Assembly: GCF_004342425.1 (NCBI RefSeq)
Contig: NZ_SLWQ01000007.1
Span: forward strand, 124,001-188,000
DNA length: 64,000 bases
DNA from: Dokdonella fugitiva
GTDB taxonomy: Bacteria > Pseudomonadota > Gammaproteobacteria > Xanthomonadales > Rhodanobacteraceae
Direction of reading: 5' to 3'
The number at the start of each line of letters is the position of its first letter. The stretch's first letter is position 1. Under the pieces are notes generated by a model. It saw only the letters and a list, made by a program, of their open reading frames with translations, was not told the origin of the DNA and did not search any database. The position numbers and the translations under genes were made by a program. Below, piece by piece: positions 50,545 to 59,102 of this stretch.

Positions 50545-51987
50545 CTACTTCGCCGCCGCCTGCGCGCGGCCGTAGCGGTCCTCAAGGCGCACGATGTCGT
50601 CCTCGCCGAAGTAGTCGCCGCATTGCACCTCGATGAGGTGGATGTCGCGGTCGGTCGGGTTCTCGAGCCGATGCACGGTGTTCATCGGGATGTAGGTGGA
50701 TTGGTTGCGCTGGAGCAGGAATTCCTCCTCGCCGACGCGCACCTTGGCGGTGCCCTCGACCACGGTCCAGTGCTCGCTGCGGCGATGGTGCAGCTGCAGC
50801 GACAGCACGTGGCCGGGCTTCACGGTGAGGCGCTTGACCTTGCAGTCGTCGGCGTCCTCGAGCACGGTGTAGCTGCCCCACGGGCGGTGCACGGTCTGGT
50901 GCACGTTGGCGGCCGCGTGGTTGGTCGCGCGCAGGCGCTCGACCACGAGCTTGACCTGCTGCGCGCGCTCGCGGTGCGAGACGAGCACGGCGTCGCCGGT
51001 ATCGACGATGACGAGGTCCTGCACGCCGACCGCGGCGACCATGCGTGCGTCGGACTGGATGTAGCAGTTGGTGCTCTCGACGACGATCGCCTGGCCGCGC
51101 ACGCGGTTGCCCTGGTCGTCGGCCTCCGCTTCGAGGTCGCTCATCGCCTTCCACGAGCCGATGTCGCTCCAGTCGAACGAGGCCGGCACGACCGCGACCT
51201 TCGGCGCGCGTTCCATGATCGCGTAGTCGATCGAGATGTCCGGCTGGGCGAGGAACGCCTCGCGGTCGAACTCGATCGGGCTTTCGTGGTTCATCGCGTG
51301 CGCATGGCAGGCCTCGGCCGCCTTCAGCACGTCGGGGCAGACTTCCGACGCGACCGCGAGCAGCGCGTCGGCGCGGAAGCAGAACATGCCCGAGTTCCAC
51401 ACGTAGTCGCCCGAGGCGACGTAGCTCTCCGCGGTCTGCAGGTTCGGCTTCTCGACGAACGCGGCGACGCCGCGACCGTCGCGTCCGGCGATCGCCTCGC
51501 CCATGCGGATGTAACCGAAACCCGTCTCCGGATGCGTCGGGCGGATGCCGAACGTGACGAGCCAGCCATCGGCGGCGAGCGCCGCGGCGCGCCGCGCATC
51601 GGCGACGAATGCGTCGAGGTCGCGGATCAGGTGGTCGGCCGGCAGGATCAGCAGGGTTGCGTCTGCGCCGACGCGGTCGCGCGCGTGCAGCGCGGCGAGC
51701 ACGACCGCCGGCGCGGTGTTGCGGCCCGCGGGTTCGAGCAGGAACGGCAAGGTGTCGAGGTTCGCGCCTTCGTGCTGCGCGTACTCGTCGCGCGTGAGGA
51801 AGTAGTAATCGCGGCCGGTCACCGTGAGCACGGTGCCGTCGTCGGCGCAGCGCAAGGCGCGGTCGAGCGTCTTCTTGAGCAGCGACTCCCCATCGCCCAT
51901 GCGCATGAACGGTTTCGGGTAGGCACTGCGCGAGACGGGCCAGAGGCGGGTGCCGGCACCGCCGGACAGGATCACGGGGACGAGCAT
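50545..51987 (-). CDS. xanB: Mannose-1-phosphate guanylyltransferase / mannose-6-phosphate isomerase
   Basis: A 480-residue bifunctional enzyme (type II PMI/GMP; XanB/AlgA/ManC). The N-terminal nucleotidyltransferase has ILSGGAGTRLWPVSR, LEPAGRNTAPAV, ILPADHLI and FVEKPN. The C-terminal cupin-type isomerase domain has HRPWGSYTVL, LHHRRSEHW with metal-binding His residues, and IPMNTVHRLENP. It makes mannose-6-phosphate and then GDP-mannose for exopolysaccharide or LPS O-chains. It lies 57 bases after rmlD on the same strand; rmlBACD-xanB is the arrangement familiar from Xanthomonas. Confidence 0.95.
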   Translation of the reverse strand: MLVPVILSGGAGTRLWPVSRSAYPKPFMRMGDGESLLKKTLDRALRCADDGTVLTVTGRDYYFLTRDEYAQHEGANLDTLPFLLEPAGRNTAPAVVLAALHARDRVGADATLLILPADHLIRDLDAFVADARRAAALAADGWLVTFGIRPTHPETGFGYIRMGEAIAGRDGRGVAAFVEKPNLQTAESYVASGDYVWNSGMFCFRADALLAVASEVCPDVLKAAEACHAHAMNHESPIEFDREAFLAQPDISIDYAIMERAPKVAVVPASFDWSDIGSWKAMSDLEAEADDQGNRVRGQAIVVESTNCYIQSDARMVAAVGVQDLVIVDTGDAVLVSHRERAQQVKLVVERLRATNHAAANVHQTVHRPWGSYTVLEDADDCKVKRLTVKPGHVLSLQLHHRRSEHWTVVEGTAKVRVGEEEFLLQRNQSTYIPMNTVHRLENPTDRDIHLIEVQCGDYFGEDDIVRLEDRYGRAQAAAK

Positions 51988-52044
51988 GGTGTGCGAACTC
52001 CTGCACCGGCAGGCGGCCGGCGCTTCAAGCCCGGCCGCGACGCG

Positions 52045-52995
52045 TCACGCCGGGCCGGCGGCCGCGAGTTCGTCGAGGACCTGGTCCAGACCCGCGCGCC
52101 AATCCGGCAATTGTAGCCCGAATGCGGCTTCCAGCCGGGCGCCGTCGAGCACGGACCAGGCCGGCCGGCGCGCCCGGGTCGGGAAATCCGCCGTGGCGAT
52201 CGGCACGACCCGTGGCGCCCGCGCAATCAGCTCCCGCGCGGCCGCCCCCTCGACGATCGCACTGGCGAAGTCGTACCAGCTGCACCGCCCGGCGGCGACC
52301 AGATTGAACACGCCGCCGAGGCCCGACGACGCAGGGCTCGACGTCGTGACGCCCGCGGTCACGTCCGCGATCCACCGCGCCGGCGTCGGCGCCCCGATCT
52401 GGTCGGCGACCACGCGCAACTCCTCGCGCTCGGCCGCGAGGCGCAGCATCGTGCGCAGGAAGTTGTGGCCGTGCGAGGCGTACACCCAGGCCGTGCGGAA
52501 AATCCGATGCGACGCACCGCTCGCCGCGAGTGCCTGCTCGCCGGCGAGCTTGCTGCGCCCGTACGTGCCGAGCGGCGCGGTCGCATCATCCTCGCGATAG
52601 GCGCGCGGCGAACCGTCCGCACCCGGGATGCCGTGGCCGTCGAACACGTAGTCGGTGGAGTAGTGCACGACGTGCGCATCGTGCGCCGCGGCCCACGCAC
52701 CGATCTCGCCGACCGCGCGATGGTTGATGCGATCGGCGAGCTCCGGCTCGTCTTCGGCGCGATCGACCGCGGTGTACGCGGCCGCGTTGACGATCGTCTC
52801 CGCCCCCGCCTCGTCGAGCGCGCGCGCGAGTGAGGCCGCGTCGGCGAGATCGCCCGCGAGGCACGGCGTGCCGTCGGCGAGCGTGCCTGCGCGCGTCGCA
52901 AAGACGACGTCGCGCCCCGCCAGCGCGCGCTGCAGCTCGCGCCCGACCTGGCCATTGGCGCCGAGCAGCAGGACGCGGTCAGGGGAGATGTTCAT
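52045..52995 (-). CDS. rmlD: dTDP-4-dehydrorhamnose reductase
   Basis: A 316-residue short-chain dehydrogenase/reductase. The NAD(P) fingerprint is LLLGANGQVGREL, the substrate-side segment is VVHYSTDYVFDG, and the catalytic Tyr-x-x-x-Lys is in TYGRSKLAGEQ. It catalyses the last step of dTDP-L-rhamnose synthesis. It lies 149 bases downstream of rmlC in the same operon direction. Confidence 0.95.
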   Translation of the reverse strand: MNISPDRVLLLGANGQVGRELQRALAGRDVVFATRAGTLADGTPCLAGDLADAASLARALDEAGAETIVNAAAYTAVDRAEDEPELADRINHRAVGEIGAWAAAHDAHVVHYSTDYVFDGHGIPGADGSPRAYREDDATAPLGTYGRSKLAGEQALAASGASHRIFRTAWVYASHGHNFLRTMLRLAAEREELRVVADQIGAPTPARWIADVTAGVTTSSPASSGLGGVFNLVAAGRCSWYDFASAIVEGAAARELIARAPRVVPIATADFPTRARRPAWSVLDGARLEAAFGLQLPDWRAGLDQVLDELAAAGPA

Positions 52996-53144
52996 CCGCG
53001 CATCCTAGTGCACCGCGTTGGCCCGGCGCACGCCCGAGGCTCATCGGGCATCGCGAATGAAGTCGCACCCATGAGGTGCCTGGCCTTCTGCGCGGTGCTT
53101 CGGCCCTCCGCCTCAAGAAATGGCGTCGCGGCTTCCCCCGCTTC

Positions 53145-53699
53145 TCACGGGTACGTCGGCAGCCTGTCGCGCGGGACGTCGGCGAGGAACGGTGCCTTCA
53201 TGTCCTTGTCCGACAACGAGGGTTCGGCGATCGGCCAGTCGATCGCGAGCGCGGCGTCGTTCCAGCGGATGCCGGCGTCGCTCGCGCGGTCGTACAGCGC
53301 GGTGCACTGATAGACGAAGGTCGCGTACTCGGAGAGCACGGCGAAGCCGTGCGCGAAGCCTTCCGGCACCCAGAAATGGCGCTTGTTGTCCGCCGACAGG
53401 ATCGCCGCGGCCCAGCGGCCGAACGTCGGCGAGCCGACGCGGATGTCGACCGCGACGTCGTAGACCTCCCCTTCGAGCACGCTCACGAGCTTGCCTTGCG
53501 GGTTCGGCCACTGGTAGTGCAGGCCGCGCAGCACGCCGCGCGCGGAGCGCGACACGTTCGACTGCACGAACTGCAGCGTGAAGCCCGCATCGGCGAAACG
53601 CTGCTGGTTGAAGCTCTCGTAGAAATAGCCGCGCGCATCGCCGTGCACGGCCGGCTCGATCACGACGCAGCCAGGGAGTTCGGTCTTGATGATTTTCAA
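53145..53699 (-). CDS. rmlC: dTDP-4-dehydrorhamnose 3,5-epimerase
   Basis: A 184-residue cupin-fold epimerase. Seen: [36 protein letters not shown] with the catalytic His, and [15 protein letters not shown]. It converts dTDP-4-keto-6-deoxyglucose to dTDP-4-keto-rhamnose. Its start overlaps the rmlA stop (ATGA at 53696-53699), so translation is coupled. Confidence 0.96.
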   Translation of the reverse strand: MKIIKTELPGCVVIEPAVHGDARGYFYESFNQQRFADAGFTLQFVQSNVSRSARGVLRGLHYQWPNPQGKLVSVLEGEVYDVAVDIRVGSPTFGRWAAAILSADNKRHFWVPEGFAHGFAVLSEYATFVYQCTALYDRASDAGIRWNDAALAIDWPIAEPSLSDKDMKAPFLADVPRDRLPTYP

Positions 53700-54583
53700 G
53701 AGATTCGGCCCTGTTTGACCATCGCCTGCAGGTATTGCCCGTAGCCGTTCTTGGCCAGCGGCGCGGCGAGGCGCAGCACCTGCTCGGCATCGATCCAGCC
53801 TTGCTGGAATGCGATCTCCTCAGGGCAGCAGACCTTGAGCCCTTGCCGGTTCTCGATCGTCTCGACGTAGTTGGAGGCCTGCACGAGCGATTCGTGCGTG
53901 CCGGTGTCGAGCCACGCATAACCGCGACCGAGTTTCTCGAGCATGAGCTGTCCGGCGTCGAGATAACGGCGGTTGAGGTCGGTGATCTCGAGTTCGCCGC
54001 GCGGCGAGGGCTTCAGCGCGGCCGCATGGTCGCAGACGTCGCCGTCGTAGAAGTAGAGTCCGGTCACCGCCCAGTTCGAACGTGGCTGCGCGGGCTTTTC
54101 TTCGAGCCCGATCACGCGGCCGCTCGCGTCGAACTCGGCGACGCCGTAGCGCTCCGGATCGCGCACCCAGTAACCGAACACGGTCGCCCCCTGCCGGCGC
54201 GAAGCCGCGCGCGCGAGCTGCTCGGTGAAGCCGTGGCCGTAGAAGATGTTGTCGCCGAGCACGAGGCAGGAGGGCTCCCCCGCGACGAACTCGCGTCCGA
54301 TCAGGAACGCCTGCGCGAGCCCGTCGGGCGACGCCTGCACCGCATAGCGGATCGAAATGCCCCATTGCGAACCGTCGCCGAGCAGGCGCTGGAACAAGGC
54401 CTGCTCGTGCGGCGTGTTGATCACGAGCACGTCGCGGATGCCGGCGAGCATGAGCGTCGACAGCGGGTAGTAGATCATCGGCTTGTCGTACACCGGCAGC
54501 AGCTGCTTGCTGACCGCCTGCGTCACCGGGTAGAGCCGCGTGCCCGAACCGCCCGCGAGGATGATCCCGCGCCTCGTCGTCAT
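53696..54583 (-). CDS. rmlA: Glucose-1-phosphate thymidylyltransferase
   Basis: A 295-residue nucleotidyltransferase that makes dTDP-glucose. Motifs: [68 protein letters not shown] and ITDLNRRYL. The start at 54583 is the conserved [12 protein letters not shown] with GGAG ten bases before; the longer frame reads into a palindromic repeat. Between rmlB and rmlA there is a 237-base gap, nearly all of it an inverted repeat, unusual inside an operon. Confidence 0.96.
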   Translation of the reverse strand: MTTRRGIILAGGSGTRLYPVTQAVSKQLLPVYDKPMIYYPLSTLMLAGIRDVLVINTPHEQALFQRLLGDGSQWGISIRYAVQASPDGLAQAFLIGREFVAGEPSCLVLGDNIFYGHGFTEQLARAASRRQGATVFGYWVRDPERYGVAEFDASGRVIGLEEKPAQPRSNWAVTGLYFYDGDVCDHAAALKPSPRGELEITDLNRRYLDAGQLMLEKLGRGYAWLDTGTHESLVQASNYVETIENRQGLKVCCPEEIAFQQGWIDAEQVLRLAAPLAKNGYGQYLQAMVKQGRIS

Positions 54584-54622
54584 TGTCTTTTTACTCCGAT
54601 TCTCCGAAAAGCAAGAGCAGAC

Positions 54623-54804
54623 GATTGAAACACGAAGGACACGAAGGAAAAGCAGAATCCGTGAAAAAGCCTGAAACACGGAGCACACGGAGGAAAAGTC
54701 TCAACGTGAAAAGCTCTTCTTTGCTTTGCTTTCTCCGTTTGCTCCGTGTGCTCCGTGTTTCAATCTCTTGATCTGCTTTCGTTCGTGTCCTTCGTGTTTC
54801 AATC
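54623..54804. repeat. 182-base nested inverted repeat between rmlB and rmlA (R2)
   Basis: The outer arms (54623-54656 and 54772-54804) match over about 33 bases with two differences: GATTGAAACACGAAGGACAC against its complement. The inner arms GAAACACGGAGCACACGGAG (54673-54692, and complement 54742-54761) match perfectly over 20 bases. The centre contains AAAGCTCTTCTTTGCTTT. The gene-free strand between rmlB and rmlA could form one long hairpin in the transcript. A weaker relative lies at 15434-15520. Confidence 0.85.
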
Positions 54805-54820
54805 TTTCCGCTCTTGAACC

Positions 54821-55873
54821 TCAAACGCCCAATCGTTCCATCCGGTAGCTGCCGTCGAGGACGCGCCCGACCCAGTCCTGATGGTCGAGGTACCAGTCGA
54901 CCGTGCGCGCGAGGCCGGATTCGAACGATTCGGTCTGGCGCCAGCCGAGGTCGCGCTTGATCTTCGAGGCGTCGATCGCGTAGCGGCGGTCGTGGCCGGG
55001 CCGGTCCTTGACGTAGGTGATCAGCGATTCGCGCCTGCGGCCGTCGGCGAGCGGGCGGCGTTCGTCGAGCAGCGCGCAGATCGTCTTCACGACGTGGATG
55101 TTCTCGCGCTCGGCGTCGCCGCCGACGTTGTAGACCTCGCCGACGCGACCGATCTCGAGCACGCGGCGGATCGCCGCGCAGTGGTCGCCGACGTAGAGCC
55201 AGTCGCGCACGTTGCGGCCATCGCCGTACACCGGCAACGGCTCGCCCGCGAGCGCCTTCTGGATCATCAGCGGGATGAGCTTCTCGGGGAACTGGAACGG
55301 GCCGTAGTTGTTCGAGCAGTTCGTCGTGAGCACAGGCAGCCCGTACGTGTGATGGAACGCGCGCACGAGGTGGTCGGACGCCGCCTTCGACGCCGAGTAC
55401 GGCGAGTTGGGCTGGTACGGCGATTCCTCGCTGAAGCGGCCGACCGGGCCGAGCGAGCCGTACACCTCGTCGGTCGACACGTGCAGGAAGCGGAAGCCGT
55501 CCTGGCGCTCGAGCGGCAGCGCGCGCCAGTAGGCGAGCGCGCATTCGAGCAGGTTGAGCGTGCCGACGACATTGGTCTGCACGAACGCGGCCGGGCCGTC
55601 GATCGAGCGGTCGACGTGCGATTCGGCGGCGAAATTGACGATCGCGTCGGGCGCGTGTTCGGCGAACAGGCGCTTGACGAGCGCCGCGTCGCCGATGTCG
55701 CCGTGCACGAACGCATAGTCGTCGCGCCCCTCGACGTCGGCGAGCGTGTCGCGATTGCCCGCATAGGTGAGCGCGTCGAGGTTGACGATGCGCCAGCCGC
55801 CCCGGGCCAGGGTACCGAGCACGAAGTTGCCGCCGATGAAGCCGGCGCCGCCGGTGACGAGCAGGGTTTTCAT
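54821..55873 (-). CDS. rmlB: dTDP-glucose 4,6-dehydratase
   Basis: A 350-residue SDR-type dehydratase, second step of dTDP-rhamnose synthesis. Motifs: VTGGAGFIGGNFVLG (NAD binding), FAAESHVDRSI, HVSTDEVYGSLG with the catalytic Asp-Glu, YSASKAASDHLV with Tyr-x-x-x-Lys, and DRPGHDRRYAID. The start at 55873 gives the family N-terminus (MKTLLVTGG); the longer frame runs into the intergenic region. It is the first gene of rmlBACD-xanB. Confidence 0.96.
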   Translation of the reverse strand: MKTLLVTGGAGFIGGNFVLGTLARGGWRIVNLDALTYAGNRDTLADVEGRDDYAFVHGDIGDAALVKRLFAEHAPDAIVNFAAESHVDRSIDGPAAFVQTNVVGTLNLLECALAYWRALPLERQDGFRFLHVSTDEVYGSLGPVGRFSEESPYQPNSPYSASKAASDHLVRAFHHTYGLPVLTTNCSNNYGPFQFPEKLIPLMIQKALAGEPLPVYGDGRNVRDWLYVGDHCAAIRRVLEIGRVGEVYNVGGDAERENIHVVKTICALLDERRPLADGRRRESLITYVKDRPGHDRRYAIDASKIKRDLGWRQTESFESGLARTVDWYLDHQDWVGRVLDGSYRMERLGV

Positions 55874-56149
55874 CCGATCCAGGGGTCCGCGAGGGGAAAA
55901 AAGGGCCGCGAACGGCCCATTCCTATCGTAGCGGCAGGGGGCGGGGAACGCGAATCGGGGATGCCGGTCAGTAGAGCCCACCTGTGGGCGAATGCCGCCG
56001 GCGGCCGATGCCGGCGTCGCGCACAGGTCCGCGCCCATGGTGACCGCCCCTCGCTCGGCCCGCGCGCAGCCAGACCGCGAACCTCACCTGAACATGCGCC
56101 GCATCCCTGCGTGCGCATTCACCGCACGTGCGGGGACTGCCTCCTATCG

Positions 56150-56360
56150 TCCACGTCCAGCTCGCGATCCGACCAAGTCTGGGAGACCTCCAGGTTGGCC
56201 GGTACGGAAGGAGGACGTGAGCTGACCAGTTCCCCCGGGCGCGCGGTGCACATGCATGGCACCGCCCCCCACATCGGCGGTCCCGTTCCCCGTGGCCGCC
56301 GATCACTGCCCCGCAGCCGCACGTCGCGAGACGCCGGACACTGCGGGGCGTTTTTTTTGC
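56150..56360 (+). ncRNA. Probable structured RNA of unknown family
   Basis: The 526-base gap between rmlB (-) and the cyanophycinase gene (-) contains no protein gene that I support, but a plus-strand terminator (56308-56358) must end some transcript. Upstream, several stems can be drawn: CTCGCGA 56161-56167 with TCGCGAG 56324-56330 (plus GTCC/GGAC beside it) as a closing helix; CCGACC/GGTTGG (56169/56193) enclosing GTCT/AGAC; GCGGTGC/GCACCGC (56243/56259); ATCGGCGG/CCGCCGAT (56273/56296). The 3' strand of the closing helix lies in the terminator loop, so the two folds could compete. It does not match the SRP, tmRNA, RNase P or 6S cores as I know them. Boundaries are estimates. Confidence 0.45.
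56308..56358 (+). terminator. Rho-independent terminator, plus strand
   Basis: GCCCCGCAG (56308-56316) pairs with CTGCGGGGC (56341-56349), a 24-base loop, then G and eight T (56351-56358). On the minus strand there is no T run, so it serves a plus-strand transcript rather than the convergent cyanophycinase gene. Confidence 0.8.
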
Positions 56361-56399
56361 GCGACCGCCGCTGCGTTCGGACGCGCGCGGCGCGCCGTC

Positions 56400-58334
56400 T
56401 CAATGCTCGTCGCCGCGCAGCGCGTCCTGTGCGTAGATCGCCACGTGCGGTTCGCCGTCGGCGCCGATCCAGCCGCGGTACATGCCTTCGGTGTTGAACG
56501 GGAATGCGAACGAACCGTCGCTGCCGAGCACGATCGCGCCGCCGTCACCCCCGGCCTTCGGGATCTCGCCGTTGATGACCTCGCGCGCGGCGCGTGCGAT
56601 CGATTCGCCGGACAGGCGCACGCGCGCGCAGATCTCGTGCGCGGCCGCGTCGCGGATGTAGAACTCACCCCAGCCCGTGCCCGACACCGCGCAGCGTTCG
56701 TCGGCCCAGGTGCCCGCGCCGATGATCGGCGAATCGCCGACGCGTCCGTAGCGCTTGTTGGTCATGCCACCGGTCGAGGTGCCCGCGGCGAGATGGCCTT
56801 CGGCGTCGAGCGCGAGTGCGCCGACGGTGCCGAAGTAGTTGCGGCCGATGTCGAGCAACGCGACGCCGGCCTTCTCGTCGCGCAGTGCCTTCTGCAACTG
56901 TTCCCAGCGCTTCTCGGTGCGGAAGTACTTGGGATCGACGAGCGTGATGCCTTGCTCCTTCGCGAATGCCTCGGCACCGTCGCCGACCATCATCACGTGA
57001 CGCGACTTGTCCATGACCGTGCGCGCGAGCAGGATCGGGTTCTTCACGCGGTGCACGCCGGCGACCGCGCCGGCCTTGCCGCTCGCGCCGTCCATGATGG
57101 ACGAGTCGAGTTCGTTGCGGCCGTCGTGGTTGAACACCGCACCGCGACCCGCGTTGAACTGCGGCGCGTCCTCGAGCACGCGGATCGCCGCGGTCACCGC
57201 TTCGACGGCGGGCTTGCCCGCCTCGAGCTCGGCATGACCGGCGCGCAGCGCGGCTTCGAGCGCGCTGCGTGCGGCGGTTTCGTCGGCCGCCGTCATCTCC
57301 TTGCGTTCGACGCCGGCGCCGCCGTGGATCACCAGCATCGGCGAGCCCATCGAGACGAGGATGCCGTCGCGCACGGCGTAACGGCGCTCGAACATCGGCT
57401 TGTCGACGCGCCCCTCGGGCAAATGCAGCAGCGACGCGGTGCCTACGCCGATCGTGTCGATGCGCGCCTGCTGCATCGGCTTGTCCTCGGCCTGTGCAAC
57501 GAAGCCGCCTTTCACGACGGTCGCGCCCGCGCCGGGCGCGGTCGCGTACACGCGCGCGGTGCCGTCACCGTCGACCGCGACCGCGGCGTCTTCATCGACG
57601 CCGAGGCCGAGCAGCGGATGACCCGCGATGGACTCCGCCTTGGCGACGAAGGCGACGAGCCGCCCGAGGCGGTTGCGTTCGCTGAAATGCGTGTCGGTGA
57701 CGATGCCCTTCAGGCGCTCGAGGTGGAGGAAATCCGCCTCGATCGTGTTCTCCGGGCCGAGCGGGTCGGCGAGCGCGCGCGGGCTGATCTGGCTGCCGCC
57801 GTCCATCGCGCCGTAGAGGTATTCGCCGAGCATCGCGAGGCCCGCACTGGTGCCGCCGAGCGGCTTGCCCGCGTGCACGTGCGCGTCGAGCGCCTTTGCG
57901 ACCGGGGTGCCACGCCAGTAGCGCACGTAGCGCGACTGGTCGCCGCCGCCGATGAAGATGCCGTCGGCGCGCGCGAGGCTGCGCAGGATCGCCCGATCGC
58001 TCGACGCTTCGCGATCCTTGAACACGAACGTCTCGACCGAGGCGATGCCGCCGACGTCGTTGTAGAACTCCTCGCCGATCTCGCCGGCCTGCGAGGCGCG
58101 CAGCACGACGATGTGGCCGTTGCCGGCGCGCTGCATGAACCAGCGCAGGGCATCGAAGTTGCGGTCACCGCCGCCCATGAGCAGCAGGCCGGGCTGTACG
58201 CGACCGGGCGTCTTCGCCGCGGGGTCGCCGAGCACGTAGCGATCGTAGTGCGCGCCGGCATGCGCCGTCGCCGCGAACATGCAGGCGAGCAGCAAGCCCG
58301 CGATCCATCGGTACCCGGCCGTCACGTGCACCAT
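56400..58334 (-). CDS. Exported cyanophycinase - isoaspartyl peptidase/L-asparaginase fusion
   Basis: A 644-residue protein with signal peptide (IAGLLLACMFAATAHAGAH). Residues 30-330 are a cyanophycinase-like S51 serine peptidase: LLMGGGDRN, GIFIGGGDQSRY, the nucleophile Ser163 in GGTSAGLAML and VTDTHFSERNRLGRL with the His of the active site. Residues 333-644 are an Ntn-hydrolase isoaspartyl peptidase/type III asparaginase: VIHGGAG, FNAGRGAVFN, the autocleavage site and nucleophile Thr503 in YFGTVGALALD, and STGGMTNKRYGRVGDSP. By family knowledge, the first activity releases beta-Asp-Arg from cyanophycin, and the second splits it. GGAG precedes the ATG. No cyanophycin synthetase is near. The fusion is the standout gene of this window. 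Confidence 0.88.
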   Translation of the reverse strand: MVHVTAGYRWIAGLLLACMFAATAHAGAHYDRYVLGDPAAKTPGRVQPGLLLMGGGDRNFDALRWFMQRAGNGHIVVLRASQAGEIGEEFYNDVGGIASVETFVFKDREASSDRAILRSLARADGIFIGGGDQSRYVRYWRGTPVAKALDAHVHAGKPLGGTSAGLAMLGEYLYGAMDGGSQISPRALADPLGPENTIEADFLHLERLKGIVTDTHFSERNRLGRLVAFVAKAESIAGHPLLGLGVDEDAAVAVDGDGTARVYATAPGAGATVVKGGFVAQAEDKPMQQARIDTIGVGTASLLHLPEGRVDKPMFERRYAVRDGILVSMGSPMLVIHGGAGVERKEMTAADETAARSALEAALRAGHAELEAGKPAVEAVTAAIRVLEDAPQFNAGRGAVFNHDGRNELDSSIMDGASGKAGAVAGVHRVKNPILLARTVMDKSRHVMMVGDGAEAFAKEQGITLVDPKYFRTEKRWEQLQKALRDEKAGVALLDIGRNYFGTVGALALDAEGHLAAGTSTGGMTNKRYGRVGDSPIIGAGTWADERCAVSGTGWGEFYIRDAAAHEICARVRLSGESIARAAREVINGEIPKAGGDGGAIVLGSDGSFAFPFNTEGMYRGWIGADGEPHVAIYAQDALRGDEH

Positions 58335-58544
58335 GCCGCCACTCCCCTTTTCAACGCGCAGCCGATCGCTGCCGTTTCATTAGACGAACCGCGAGCCAGG
58401 TTCCCCCATTTCGGAGTGGCAGCTCGGCCCACCGGGCGGATTATCACGTACGCAGCCCGGTGCGCCGATCGCTGCGGGGCTTGCATCGCAGAACGCGGCG
58501 TCATCGCGAGGTTCCGTCGCCTCCGCAGCGGGCAAAAAGATGTG

Positions 58545-58632
58545 CCGTCGTTCCGGCTAAAGGCGGAATCCAGCGGTTCGTTCCGGCGTCCGAAGCAGAC
58601 GCTGGGTCCCGGCATTCGCCGGGACGACGAAG
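58545..58632. repeat. Composite inverted-repeat element (R1), complete copy
   Basis: Starts CGTCGTTCCGGCTAAAGGCG and ends CCGGCATTCGCCGGGACGAC; the ends are inverted, and CCAGCG/CGCTGG form a second inner pair. The sequence around the right end (GCTGGGTCCCGGCATTCGCC) recurs in the copies at 20365 and 31491. Part of a 768-base gene-free stretch (58335-59102). Confidence 0.75.
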
Positions 58633-58709
58633 AGGGAGGCTCTTGGTGCTCGTGCTCTTCGTGCTCTTGCTTTGCTCCACCGGGTCCCCTCGGCGCCGGC
58701 GGGCGTCGG

Positions 58710-58908
58710 CCGAAAAAGCCCGAAGGGTGCGCGCGAGGGATCGCGCGCATTGCGCCGTCAGCGCAGGATGCGCTGTCGGCGCAACCGGCCGACGACCGCG
58801 GACCCGCGAGGCGCAGCCTCGCGGGCGGCGACGCGGGGTGCCCTTTCTCTTGGTGCCTTCTCTTTGGGCAAGCAAAGAGAAGACACCCGCTCGCCGCCGA
58901 GGCGAGCG
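58710..58908. repeat. Five-hairpin intergenic cassette (R6)
   Basis: Consecutive stem-loops: GCGCGCGA/TCGCGCGC, GCGCC...GGCGC around 58753, CCCGCGAGGC/GCCTCGCGGG, GGGTG with CTTCTCTTTGGGCAAGCAAA and AAGACACCC, and CGCTCGCC/GGCGAGCG. The CTTTGGGCAAGCAAAGA core is a sequence I know as a very common xanthomonad intergenic repeat. No gene is visible in it. Confidence 0.7.
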
Positions 58909-58970
58909 GAATCGTGCGACAGCGCCGCGTTCCAGCAATGGAAGCCATGCGCATCGACAGCAAGAGCACA

Positions 58971-58999
58971 ATGGATTCCCGCTTTCGCGGGAATGACGG
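58971..58999. repeat. Half copy of repeat R1
   Basis: ATGGATTCCCGCTTTCGCGG continuing GAATGACGG is a near-perfect palindrome, the best conserved single half of the R1 family in the window, located 100 bases before the sigma factor gene. Confidence 0.7.
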
Positions 59000-59102
59000 C
59001 CATGTGGTGCGCCAAGGGCCGCCAACGTGCCACGGGTGCCAAGCCCCACGAGGCGTACACCATGCATGCCCTGCATCCCGTCGTCCTTGCTAGAGTGAGC
59101 CC

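Noticed and set aside
56150..56360. SRP RNA, RNase P RNA or 6S RNA
   Set aside because: The GTACGGAAGGAGG stretch recalls the SRP tetraloop and GAGCTGACCAG recalls the start of rnpB, but the conserved cores around them are missing. 6S would be a long rod, not several separate hairpins.
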